A program made the position numbers and the translations under genes. Below are positions 26,343 through 34,527 of a stretch of 64,000 bases of DNA, in pieces. Numbering within the stretch: position 1 is the first letter of the stretch; each line of letters begins with the position of its first letter. The notes beneath the pieces were generated by a model. It saw only the letters and a program-made list of their open reading frames with translations, was not told where the DNA came from and ran no database searches. Source of the stretch: Arcicella rigui (lineage in GTDB: Bacteria; Bacteroidota; Bacteroidia; Cytophagales; Spirosomataceae); contig NZ_JAYFUM010000007.1 of NCBI RefSeq assembly GCF_034929435.1, forward strand, positions 62,001 to 126,000, written 5' to 3'.

Positions 26343-27682
26343 TATAAAGTCCAGCTTGCTCCTTCACGCATGAAGACAGCTCCTTTTTGTGTTGCTTTTT
26401 CTGGATGTTTTACGTGCCATTCAAATTCATCACGGAAGTGACGAATGGCTGCTGCCACTGGCCAAGAGGCTGCTTCGCCTAATGGACAAATAGTATTTCC
26501 TTCAATTTTTTTAGCAACATCTACTAATAAGTCAATATCTTCTTGACGACCCTGACCGTGTTCAATTCTGTAAAGAATTTTGTCCATCCAACCAGTACCT
26601 TCACGACAAGGTGAACATTGTCCACAAGATTCGTGGTGATAAAAACGACCAAAAGTTAAAGTATTATGAACAATACAAGTAGTTTCGTCCATTACCACAA
26701 AACCGCCAGAACCCAACATCGTTCCAGTAATAAATCCACCATCAGAAAGCGATTCATAAGTCATCAATCGTTTTTCTCCGTTGGCAGTTTTTAATATCAA
26801 TTCAGCAGGAAGGATGGGTACTGAAGAACCACCAGCTACAACCGCTTTTAATTTGTGTCCATCTCTGATACCACCACACCATTCGTCTGAATAAATAAAA
26901 TCTTCAACTGTGATGCCCAGTGGAATTTCGTAAACACCCGGCTTACGAACATGACCTGATGCTGAAATTAATTTTGTACCAGTACTTCTGCCAATACCAA
27001 TTTTAGCGTACTCATCGCCACCATTATTGATAATCCATGAAGTAGCTGAAATAGATTCTACGTTATTTACTACTGTCGGACATTGCCACAAGCCTTTTAC
27101 AGCTGGGAAAGGAGGTTTGTTACGAGGATTTCCACGTTTTCCTTCTAAAGATTCCAACAAAGCTGTTTCTTCTCCACAGATATATGCACCACCACCTGGT
27201 TGAACAAATAAGTCAAGGTCATAACCAGAACCTAAAATATTTTTTCCCAGAAAACCTTTGTCATAGGCTTCTTGAATAGCTTTTTCAAGAATGTGTACTA
27301 CATACATTAATTCACCTCTTACATAAATATAAGAAGTATTTGCACCTAAAGCATACGACGATACAATCATTCCCTCAATTAAGGTATGAGGCGACTTCAT
27401 CATCAAATAATGGTCTTTGAAAGTACCCGGTTCAGATTCGTCAGCATTACAAACCAAATAACGAGGAATACCTTCTGGTTTTGCTAAAAATGACCATTTC
27501 ATCCCCATTGGGAAACCAGCACCACCACGACCACGAATACCAGATTTTTTCACTTCTTCAGTTACTTCATCGGGAGTCATCGTTTTTAAAGCCTTTTCTG
27601 CTGCCTTATAACCACCGTTTTTGCGGAAAACATCAAAAGTATTGATGCCTTGTACGTCTATATGTTCGGTTAATATTTTCAT
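26342..27682 (-). CDS. nuoF: NADH-quinone oxidoreductase subunit F
   Basis: 446 aa NADH-binding subunit with FMN and one [4Fe-4S] cluster. GRGGAGFPMGMKWSF is the NADH/FMN glycine-rich loop, CNADESEPGTFKD and PGGGAYICGEETALLESLEG are family blocks, and ESCGQCSPCREGTGW plus a later Cys (NTICPLGE) bind the cluster. ATG 27682 (MKILTEHID) is preferred to an upstream frame extension to 27703. It ends in a one-base overlap with the glycosyltransferase gene. Confidence 0.96.
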   Translation of the reverse strand: MKILTEHIDVQGINTFDVFRKNGGYKAAEKALKTMTPDEVTEEVKKSGIRGRGGAGFPMGMKWSFLAKPEGIPRYLVCNADESEPGTFKDHYLMMKSPHTLIEGMIVSSYALGANTSYIYVRGELMYVVHILEKAIQEAYDKGFLGKNILGSGYDLDLFVQPGGGAYICGEETALLESLEGKRGNPRNKPPFPAVKGLWQCPTVVNNVESISATSWIINNGGDEYAKIGIGRSTGTKLISASGHVRKPGVYEIPLGITVEDFIYSDEWCGGIRDGHKLKAVVAGGSSVPILPAELILKTANGEKRLMTYESLSDGGFITGTMLGSGGFVVMDETTCIVHNTLTFGRFYHHESCGQCSPCREGTGWMDKILYRIEHGQGRQEDIDLLVDVAKKIEGNTICPLGEAASWPVAAAIRHFRDEFEWHVKHPEKATQKGAVFMREGASWTL

Positions 27683-27794
27683 TGAACTCTTAAATTTGAG
27701 CAACGATACGTTGCATCGTTGTTAATTTGAAGACTTGATTGAAGTTTGAGAAAAACACCACTTATCAATCAGTTCCTTATACAATTACAAAAGT

Positions 27795-28289
27795 CTATTT
27801 TGATAACTCATCAATGATTTCATCAACTTTTTCGTTGGTCAAATTCATGTAATATTTTTCACGAATTTGGAATACAGGACCCCAACCACAAGCTGCCAAA
27901 CATTCTACTTCTTTGATTGTAAATTTACCATCTGGCGTAGTTTCGCCTGTTTCGATGCCTAATTTTTTCTTTAGATGGTCATATACTTCAACGCCTCCCA
28001 TCAAGCAACAAGGGCCAGTACGGCAGTATTCTATTACGTGTTCGCCAACTGGTTCGAGGTGAAACATCGTATAAAAAGAGGCTACTTCATATACCTCTAC
28101 TGGCTTGATGTTTAACAAATTAGCTACATAATCCATTACTTCTGAGCTACACCATCTCCATTCAGCCTGAGCTAAGTGTAAAATCGGAAGCAAGGCAGAT
28201 TTTTGTTTGCCTTCAGGGTAACGTTTAATAATTTTATGAACTAACTCCAACGTATCCGCTGGAAACTGTATGGTTTGTGTATTTGTCAT
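27795..28289 (-). CDS. nuoE: NADH-quinone oxidoreductase subunit E
   Basis: 164 aa thioredoxin-fold [2Fe-2S] subunit. Ligands lie in EYCRTGPCCLMGG and ECLAACGWGPV. It works with NuoF at the NADH end of the peripheral arm. Spacing of 24 bp to nuoD upstream and 112 bp to nuoF downstream. Confidence 0.95.
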   Translation of the reverse strand: MTNTQTIQFPADTLELVHKIIKRYPEGKQKSALLPILHLAQAEWRWCSSEVMDYVANLLNIKPVEVYEVASFYTMFHLEPVGEHVIEYCRTGPCCLMGGVEVYDHLKKKLGIETGETTPDGKFTIKEVECLAACGWGPVFQIREKYYMNLTNEKVDEIIDELSK

Positions 28290-28313
28290 GTTTTAGTCTA
28301 AATTAAGCAAAAA

Positions 28314-29549
28314 TTACACGTCCAATTCCCCCGCAATCACGTTCATCGACGACATCGTTACGATAGCATCTGAAAGTGTTGAGCCTTTAATCATTTCTGG
28401 GAAAGCTTGATAATAAATATAGCAAGGACGACGGAATTTCAAGCGATATGGTGCACGGCCACCATCTGAAACTAAGTAGAAGCCTAACTCGCCATTACCC
28501 CCTTCTACTGAATGGTAAACTTCTCCAACAGGAGCATCAATTTCACCCATTACAATTTTGAAGTGATAAATAAGGGCTTCCATATTACTATAAACCTCTT
28601 TTTTGTCAGGTAAATAATAATGAGGAGCATCTGCGTGATAAGAACCTTCTGGAAGGTTGTTAAGAGCCTGTTTGATGATTTTTAGACTTTGCCACATTTC
28701 TTCGCCACGAACCAAGAAACGGTCATAAGTATCTCCTTTCGTACCAACTGGGATTTCAAAATCAAAATCTTCATAAGAAGAGTAAGGATTCATGGCACGT
28801 ACATCGTAATCAATACCTGCTGCTCTTAGATTTGGTCCAGTAAAACCATAATTTAAAGCACGTTCGCCAGAAATCGCACCTACATCTATGGTTCTATCCA
28901 TAAAAATACGGTTACGTTTTACCAAACCTTCAAATTCTAAAAGTACAGCTGGAAAATCGTCGAGAAGTACGTTGATTTTACGGATTGCCTCTTTTGATAA
29001 GTCACGCTCCATACCACCAAAACGTCCCATATTGGTTGTTAGACGAGCTCCACACATTTCTTCGTAGATTTCGTAGATATGCTCTCTCCATTGCATTACA
29101 TACAAGAAGCCCGTTAAAGCACCTGTATCAACAGCTAAAATAGAGTTACAAATGATGTGGTCGGCAATACGAGCTAACTCCATCATAATCACACGAATAT
29201 ACTGAGCTCTTTTAGGTACTTCAATTCCCAAAAGTTTCTCAACCGTCATGTGCCATCCCATATTGTTGATAGGAGATGAGCAGTAGTTCATACGGTCGGT
29301 AAGCGTAGTGATTTGGTAAAATGGGCGACGCTCCGCAATTTTTTCAAAAGCACGGTGAATGTAGCCAACAGTTTGTTCTGCATCAATAATCGTTTCACCA
29401 TCCATTGTAAGGATGTTTTGAAAGATACCGTGTGTAGCAGGGTGAGTTGGCCCTAAGTTGAGGGTCGTCAAATCATTGACATACTTCTTACCTTCTTGTG
29501 CTTTCTCTAAGCCTACGAATGGGCTTGATACTAATGCGATTTCAGACAT
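28314..29549 (-). CDS. nuoD: NADH-quinone oxidoreductase subunit D
   Basis: 411 aa 49-kDa-type subunit lining the quinone site. TLNLGPTHPATHG near the N terminus and the C-terminal DAIVTMSSMNVIAGELDV are diagnostic. Not fused to NuoC; nuoC precedes it by 12 bp. Confidence 0.97.
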   Translation of the reverse strand: MSEIALVSSPFVGLEKAQEGKKYVNDLTTLNLGPTHPATHGIFQNILTMDGETIIDAEQTVGYIHRAFEKIAERRPFYQITTLTDRMNYCSSPINNMGWHMTVEKLLGIEVPKRAQYIRVIMMELARIADHIICNSILAVDTGALTGFLYVMQWREHIYEIYEEMCGARLTTNMGRFGGMERDLSKEAIRKINVLLDDFPAVLLEFEGLVKRNRIFMDRTIDVGAISGERALNYGFTGPNLRAAGIDYDVRAMNPYSSYEDFDFEIPVGTKGDTYDRFLVRGEEMWQSLKIIKQALNNLPEGSYHADAPHYYLPDKKEVYSNMEALIYHFKIVMGEIDAPVGEVYHSVEGGNGELGFYLVSDGGRAPYRLKFRRPCYIYYQAFPEMIKGSTLSDAIVTMSSMNVIAGELDV

Positions 29550-29561
29550 ATTTTTATAAAT

Positions 29562-30062
29562 TTATCTACCAAACAAGGCATCAATTTTATCTTGACGAGT
29601 GGCATCTTCTAAAGGATACTCTTTACGCAATGGATGATAATCCATGTCTTCGGCGTTGAGGATGCGTTCCAATTTTGGATGTCCTGAGAATATAATTCCG
29701 TAAAAATCAAATGCTTCACGTTCCATCCAATTAGCACAAGCATATAAACCTGTAATGGTTGGAACTACAATGTTTTCTCTCGAAACATAAAGTTTAATGA
29801 TTAATCTTACATTGTTTTCTAAACTATGTAAATGATAAATCACTCCGAACTCATGTGATGGTACATCTGGGAAGTGAATACCTCCTAAGTCAGTTAAAAA
29901 TTGGAATTTAAACGTAGGATGTTGATATAAGTAGTGCATCAATGGCACGATTGTATCAGTAGTAGTAGTTACGTTTAAAATTCCGTAGTTTTCTACTATC
30001 CCGAAAATATTATCTTCGCCAAATTGAGCGATTAAATCTTGTGCTATTTGTTCGTTTGTCAT
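29562..30062 (-). CDS. nuoC: NADH-quinone oxidoreductase subunit C
   Basis: 166 aa 30-kDa-type subunit. WMEREAFDFYGIIFSGHPKLERIL is the family signature. ATG 30062 (MTNEQIAQDL) is chosen; an in-frame codon at 30098 would add a basic 12-residue extension with no family support and bring the gene to 24 bp from nuoB. Confidence 0.94.
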   Translation of the reverse strand: MTNEQIAQDLIAQFGEDNIFGIVENYGILNVTTTTDTIVPLMHYLYQHPTFKFQFLTDLGGIHFPDVPSHEFGVIYHLHSLENNVRLIIKLYVSRENIVVPTITGLYACANWMEREAFDFYGIIFSGHPKLERILNAEDMDYHPLRKEYPLEDATRQDKIDALFGR

Positions 30063-30122
30063 TGTTAGCTTATCTGTTAATCGTTTACGGAAAATCAAAT
30101 TGATTTCAGAAACGGATAACCA

Positions 30123-30671
30123 TTACTCGATTCCGTAAGATGCCAAAAGTGCTTTGTATTCAGGAGATTCTCTACGGCGGCGTTGCTCTGACTTAGCGAT
30201 TTCTTGGATTTGCATAAATCCGTCTAAGATTTGCTCTGGACGAGGTGGGCAACCCGGCACATAAACATCAACAGGAATGATGCGGTCGATGCCTTGTAAA
30301 ACAGAATAAGTATCAAAAATACCACCAGAAGAAGCACAAGCACCCACCGAAAGTACCCAACGTGGCTCTGCCATTTGAAGATACACTTGCTTGAGTACAG
30401 GCCCCATTTTCTTAGAGATAGTTCCCATTACCATTAAAATATCTGCTTGACGGGCTGAAAACGACATACGTTCTGAACCAAAACGAGAAATGTCATAGTG
30501 TGAACCTGCAGTTGCCATGAACTCAATACCACAACATGAAGTAGCGAAAGGAAGTGGCCAAAGTGAGTTTGCACGAGCAAGACCCACAAAATCATCTAAT
30601 TTACCAGCGAAGAAACCTTGTCCTTCAATCCCTTCTGGGGCATCAACTGTTTTTATTATTCTATCGCTCAT
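30123..30671 (-). CDS. nuoB: NADH-quinone oxidoreductase subunit B
   Basis: 182 aa. It carries the terminal [4Fe-4S] cluster N2 that reduces quinone. TSCCGIEFMA (tandem Cys), VGACASSGG and VPGCPPRPEQ provide the ligands. The C-terminal tail (RRRRESPEYKALLASYGIE) is typical of Bacteroidota versions. Confidence 0.97.
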   Translation of the reverse strand: MSDRIIKTVDAPEGIEGQGFFAGKLDDFVGLARANSLWPLPFATSCCGIEFMATAGSHYDISRFGSERMSFSARQADILMVMGTISKKMGPVLKQVYLQMAEPRWVLSVGACASSGGIFDTYSVLQGIDRIIPVDVYVPGCPPRPEQILDGFMQIQEIAKSEQRRRRESPEYKALLASYGIE

Positions 30672-30810
30672 TGTATCTATTTGGAAATCTGAATATTTGT
30701 GAACTTACAAATGTTCAAACCGTACAATATATTTAAAATTCAACTGAAATGATAACTTGGTGTTTAATCAAAGGTTTTAAAAAAATCATTAAAGCCTTTT
30801 TATCATTATG

Positions 30811-31200
30811 CTATTTTTCCCAAGTTAAAACGCCTTTCTTGATAACATAAATGAAACCTACCAAAAGTAAGCCCATAAATACAAGCATTTCAAGAAACAT
30901 ATTAATCGCTGTTTCTGAAGATGATTTTACCCATCCCATAAAATTAACAGCCCAAGGATACATAAAGATAATTTCTACGTCAAATAAAACGAATAAAATC
31001 GCTACAAGAAAATATTTTACAGAAATTGGCGTGCGTGCATCACCAATGGACTCGATACCACACTCAAAAGCATCATCTTTTAAGCTACTGTGGCGTTTTG
31101 GGCCGAGCCAATGTGTGGCAACCATTGTGGCAACAATAAATGCTAAAGCCGCTCCTAATTGAACAAGTACTGGAAGGTAATCAGATGGTTGGTAGTTCAT
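30811..31200 (-). CDS. nuoA: NADH-quinone oxidoreductase subunit A
   Basis: 129 aa, three membrane helices. DAFECGIESIGDARTPISVK contains the loop Cys of the ND3 family, followed by LVAILFVLFDVEIIFMYPWAV. First gene of the operon; 139 bp separate it from nuoB. A -7-like box on the minus strand (TAGCTTTG at 31484-31477) lies about 280 bp upstream but lacks a good -33 partner. Confidence 0.95.
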   Translation of the reverse strand: MNYQPSDYLPVLVQLGAALAFIVATMVATHWLGPKRHSSLKDDAFECGIESIGDARTPISVKYFLVAILFVLFDVEIIFMYPWAVNFMGWVKSSSETAINMFLEMLVFMGLLLVGFIYVIKKGVLTWEK

Positions 31201-31640
31201 TGTCGATTTTTTAGGTTTTGATTTTCAGATAATTATATCCTTATTTGAAAACCGATACACTAATTAGGAAGTATCTTTTCAAAATTCATTTGCAATTTAC
31301 TCATAAAATTTTGTTTGAGACATTTTTTTGACGCTAAAATTTGGGGAAATATTTAAGTCTGAAACTTTGTTGTTTTTTTGATATTTTCTGTAAATATACG
31401 CCGTTGCGTCTGGTCTGCTGTCAAAAAATTAACGATAAATGCCTAAAATTATACCTCTGTATCAGTATTTAAGCAACAAAGCTACACGATTTTTTTGATT
31501 AACGATTTTTCTTGAAGTACTTAGAAATCCATGTGTGGCTTGTTTTGCAATAAATAATCAGGATAGAAGATATTTCGGATAAAGTACTTTTGTCCTTTCA
31601 ATAATTTACTATTATCAATTTAAAACAAAATCATCAACTA
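31201..31640. other. Divergent intergenic region between nuoA and the SMP-30-like gene
   Basis: No gene is seen. It must hold the promoters of both flanking genes. Candidate -7 boxes are TAGCTTTG on the minus strand (31484-31477) and TACTTTTG on the plus strand (31585-31592); neither has a TTG at the proper -33 distance, so both are tentative. Confidence 0.4.
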
Positions 31641-32510
31641 ATGAAGTATAATTCTTTTAGATTAGCTCTGTGTGCCTCTATTCTTTCCCTTTTGAACATT
31701 GCTGCTTTTAGTCAAGCCAAGTACCGAGTAGAAGATTTTACGGCTGAAAACCTTTTTACCAATAATATCGAAGGTCCTAACTTCGATAAAGCAGGGAATT
31801 TGTATGTCGTAAATTTTAAAGAAGATGGAACGATTGGCAAAGTGAAGCCAAATGGCACTTGTGAATTATTTATTACTTTGCCCAAAGGAAGTACAGCCAA
31901 TGCTATTCAATTTGACAAAGCTGGAAATATGTACTTGGCTGATTTTTCGGGACATAATGTACTGAAAGTGAATATGAAGACAAAAGCGATTGCTACTTAT
32001 TGCCACAATGATGCTTTTAACCAGCCGAATGATATTTGTATGACGAAGAAGGACGTGATTTTTGCTTCTGACCCCAACTGGAAAAACTCTACGGGAAAAA
32101 TTTGGCGAATAAACAAAGGTGTAAAAGCAATGCTTCTGACCGACCAAATGGGTACTACAAATGGCATTTGCTTGAGTCCTGACGAAAAAACTCTTTATGT
32201 GAACGAAAGTGTACAAAGAAACATTTGGGCTTTTGATTTAGACAAAAATGGAAATATTTCAAATAAAAGACTATTTACTTCTTTTACAGACGGAGGCTTG
32301 GATGGCATGAAATGCGACGCAAAAGGGAATCTTTATGTTTGCCGTTGGGGATTAGGAAAAATTTTGGTTTTTGATAAAACTGGCAAACTGTTGCAGGAAG
32401 TACAAATGAAAGGCTTACAAACGAGTAATTTAGTGTTTAGTCCAGATAAAAAAACGATTTTTGTGACACTTCAAGATAGAAAAGGAATGGAACAAATACA
32501 TTTGAAGTAA
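31641..32510 (+). CDS. Secreted SMP-30/gluconolactonase-like beta-propeller protein
   Basis: 289 aa. Signal peptide (1-25, ending IAAFSQA) then a six-bladed propeller: GPNFDKAGNLYVVNF (metal-ligand Glu nearby in IEGPNFD), FDKAGNMYLADFSGHNVLKV, TNGICLSPDEKTLYVNES and GGLDGMKCDAKGNLYVCRWG match the SMP-30/LRE family. Likely a periplasmic lactonase-type hydrolase or sugar-acid sensor; substrate unknown. A small ABM-like gene follows at 45 bp and may be co-transcribed. Confidence 0.87.
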   Translation: MKYNSFRLALCASILSLLNIAAFSQAKYRVEDFTAENLFTNNIEGPNFDKAGNLYVVNFKEDGTIGKVKPNGTCELFITLPKGSTANAIQFDKAGNMYLADFSGHNVLKVNMKTKAIATYCHNDAFNQPNDICMTKKDVIFASDPNWKNSTGKIWRINKGVKAMLLTDQMGTTNGICLSPDEKTLYVNESVQRNIWAFDLDKNGNISNKRLFTSFTDGGLDGMKCDAKGNLYVCRWGLGKILVFDKTGKLLQEVQMKGLQTSNLVFSPDKKTIFVTLQDRKGMEQIHLK

Positions 32511-32554
32511 AAATAGAAAGTAATTTTTCAGAAACTAAAAAAACAATCATCAAA

Positions 32555-32839
32555 ATGCTCATCAGAATTGTAAGAATGACTTTTCAGGAAGATAAAGTGG
32601 AAGAATTTTTAAGCATTTTTCAAGCATCAAAGCTGAAAATAAGAGCTTTTGATGGTTGTGAACATTTGGAATTATTAAGAGATATAAACTTTCCGAATGT
32701 CTTTTCAACTTATAGTTATTGGGAAAGTGAAAATCATTTGAATACTTACCGAGACTCTGAATTGTTCAAAAGCGTTTGGGCATCAACCAAAGTATTGTTT
32801 GCAGATAAGCCAATAGCTTTTTCTTCGGAAAAAGTGTAA
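32555..32839 (+). CDS. Antibiotic-biosynthesis-monooxygenase (ABM)-like small protein
   Basis: 94 aa ferredoxin-fold dimer type. MLIRIVRMTFQEDKVEEFL, FDGCEHLELLRD and the Y-x-Y-W-E-S-E block with HLNTYRDSELF are typical of ABM-domain proteins. Such proteins range from quinol monooxygenases to uncharacterised stress proteins, so no reaction is assigned. A heptamer array begins immediately after the stop codon. Confidence 0.8.
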   Translation: MLIRIVRMTFQEDKVEEFLSIFQASKLKIRAFDGCEHLELLRDINFPNVFSTYSYWESENHLNTYRDSELFKSVWASTKVLFADKPIAFSSEKV

Positions 32840-32938
32840 TGAGCTTTGAGCTACAAGCTTTGAGCCGTGAGCTATGAGCTTTTTTTCTAATGATGATTAA
32901 AAAAAGCTCATAGCTCGTAGCTCAAGGCTCAAAGCTTA
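32840..32938. repeat. Inverted heptamer array (TGAGCTT type), six plus five units
   Basis: Six uninterrupted 7-mers of the TGAGCTT/TGAGCTA type run from 32840 (the base after a stop codon) to 32881. Five reverse-oriented units occupy 32904-32938. The inner part forms an 18-bp perfect stem (32869-32886 with 32899-32916) ending in T7/A7, so it can also act as a bidirectional terminator between the convergent genes. The units are identical to those inside the second nuoI gene 1.7 kb away. Confidence 0.9.
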
Positions 32939-32941
32939 AAA

Positions 32942-33469
32942 CTAAAGCTCTCCATTTTCTATCAAGAAAGATTTCAATTCAGTTGCTTCCGAAGCTTTTA
33001 GTCTTCCAGCCAAAACCAAACGCAATTGTCTGCGACGTAAAGCTCCGTCGTACAATGCTTTTTCTTCTTCTGTTTCAGTCAAAGAATGCGGTACATCAAT
33101 CGGGCGACCTGTTTGGTCAACCGCAACGAAAGTAAAAAATGCTTTATTAGTACTTACTCTTTGTTGTGCAGGAATATTTTCAGCCCAAACGTCAATCACA
33201 ACTTCCATCGAAGAGTTGAAAGCACGAGTAACTTTTGCTTGCAAAGTCACGACGCTACCCAGCGGCACAGATTCTTTAAAAGAAACATTATCCACAGAAG
33301 CAGTAACGACAATGCGATTTGAATGTTTCTGAGCACAAATTGCACCCACAACGTCCATCATTCGCATTAGGTTTCCACCCATTAAATTTCCTAAAGTATT
33401 TGTATCGTTCGGAAAAATCATTTCCGTCATTGTAGTCAGTGATTCTGAAACAAATTTTGATTTAGCCAT
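32942..33469 (-). CDS. Acyl-CoA thioesterase, hotdog fold (YciA/BACH-like)
   Basis: 175 aa. Hydrolyses acyl-CoA to free acid and CoA. NDTNTLGNLMGGNLMRMMD contains the conserved Asn/Gly active-site region of cytosolic acyl-CoA thioesterases, and VTASVDNVSFKESVPLGS the beta-strand block. The chain is a single hotdog domain with a helical C-terminal extension. Flanked on both sides by heptamer arrays, so apparently monocistronic. Confidence 0.9.
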   Translation of the reverse strand: MAKSKFVSESLTTMTEMIFPNDTNTLGNLMGGNLMRMMDVVGAICAQKHSNRIVVTASVDNVSFKESVPLGSVVTLQAKVTRAFNSSMEVVIDVWAENIPAQQRVSTNKAFFTFVAVDQTGRPIDVPHSLTETEEEKALYDGALRRRQLRLVLAGRLKASEATELKSFLIENGEL

Positions 33470-33514
33470 ATTATGATATTTTTGATTTGGGATGTTGGAT
33501 TTAGGGGTATTGGC

Positions 33515-33672
33515 TTTCGGCTGTCGGTCGTCGGATTTCAGCTATCGGATTTCGGATGTCAGCTTTGGGATTTTAAGCTTGGGAATTCTGTATTCAGAAT
33601 TTTAATTTATACAAAATACCGAATTTCACAGAAAACCGATAGCTGAAATCTGACATCCGATAGCCCAAATCG
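33515..33672. repeat. Inverted heptamer array (TTTCGGA type)
   Basis: Eight contiguous 7-mers (for example TTTCGGC, TGTCGGT, TATCGGA) fill 33515-33570. A reverse-oriented arm of about five units lies at 33632-33672, ending four bases before nuoK's stop. A small palindrome (33584-33590 with 33595-33601) sits in the loop. The core differs from the TGAGCTT arrays but the 7-bp period is exact. Confidence 0.85.
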
Positions 33673-33676
33673 AAAG

Positions 33677-33988
33677 TTATTTTTCCGAATTACTACTGAT
33701 TTCGTCGAGGTTAATGGTTTGAAAATGTTCATGGGCTTTTAATACAATTGCCAAAGCTACTACTGCTTCGCAAACGGCTACCACAATGATAAAAAGAGCG
33801 AACATTTGTCCTTGAAACTCTGGGTCGTTTTTACTGAAAGCTACTAAATTGAGATTAACAGCATTGAGCATCAGTTCAATACCCATTAATACAACAATAA
33901 CGTTTCGTTTTGTAACGACTACCGCCAAGCCAATACTAAAAAGTAAGGCACTTGTGAGTAAATAATATGAAAGAAAACTATTGTCCAT
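33677..33988 (-). CDS. nuoK: NADH-quinone oxidoreductase subunit K
   Basis: 103 aa with three membrane helices. MGIELMLNAVNLNLVAFS holds the conserved membrane Glu of the NuoK/MrpC family and VVAVCEAVVALAIVL the second. It is the only nuoK in the window and follows the second nuoJ by 17 bp. nuoL, nuoM and nuoN do not follow; an array of repeats and a thioesterase gene do. Confidence 0.93.
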   Translation of the reverse strand: MDNSFLSYYLLTSALLFSIGLAVVVTKRNVIVVLMGIELMLNAVNLNLVAFSKNDPEFQGQMFALFIIVVAVCEAVVALAIVLKAHEHFQTINLDEISSNSEK

Positions 33989-34005
33989 CGTGATTTGAAA
34001 ATTAC

Positions 34006-34527
34006 TTAAACCTTACTTTTACTACTGAGATAAGCCGCACCAATGAGCGTTGCCATGAGTAAAATACCTGAAACTTCAAATGGTAAAACAAAGTCAGTCA
34101 TTAATAAAATACCGATACTTTGTGTGGAAGGAAGCAGGTCTGCTTGTTCAAATAATCCTGCTTGAATATCAACAAAATTGGCTCTGGCAAAAGCATAAAA
34201 GAGTAATCCAAAAATACTTATAGCCACTATAAAACCAATGAAACGGTTGGTATTGCTACTGAGAATGTCATTTTTGCCATTTTCTTTATTGCCACGCTTG
34301 TTGGTAAGCATTACTCCAAAAATTAAGAGTACCAAAATACCTCCAACATAAACTAATAGTTGGGTAATGGCTAAAAAATCTGCTCCAGCCAAGACGTACA
34401 GAGCCGCAATGCCTAAAAAAGTAAGCAATAAACTAAAAGCGGAGTACAATACATTTTTGCTCCACAAAACAATGCCAGCCGAAATTACTATCAATAATAT
34501 AAAGGCTATAAAAACTGCTTGTATCAC
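34006..34527 (-). CDS. nuoJ: NADH-quinone oxidoreductase subunit J (second copy)
   Basis: 173 aa, five hydrophobic segments. VLYSAFSLLLTFLGIAALYVL and LVYVGGILVLLIFGVMLTNKR are NuoJ blocks, clearly diverged from the copy at 21608-22117. Start is GTG, overlapping the preceding stop as GTGA, so translation is coupled to the repeat-tailed nuoI. Confidence 0.9.
   Translation of the reverse strand: MIQAVFIAFILLIVISAGIVLWSKNVLYSAFSLLLTFLGIAALYVLAGADFLAITQLLVYVGGILVLLIFGVMLTNKRGNKENGKNDILSSNTNRFIGFIVAISIFGLLFYAFARANFVDIQAGLFEQADLLPSTQSIGILLMTDFVLPFEVSGILLMATLIGAAYLSSKSKV

Noticed and set aside
31477..31484. TAGCTTTG on the minus strand as the main nuo operon promoter
   Set aside because: It lacks a TTG at the proper -33 distance and lies about 280 bp from nuoA; kept only as a tentative note.
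32840..32938. Heptamer array considered as a CRISPR array
   Set aside because: Units are 7 bp, contiguous, without spacers, and arranged as inverted arms; no cas genes nearby.
33515..33672. Array arms considered as terminal inverted repeats of a mobile element or MITE
   Set aside because: Arms differ in sequence from site to site, there are no visible target duplications, and no transposase lies between them. A templated or slippage origin fits better, though this is not excluded.
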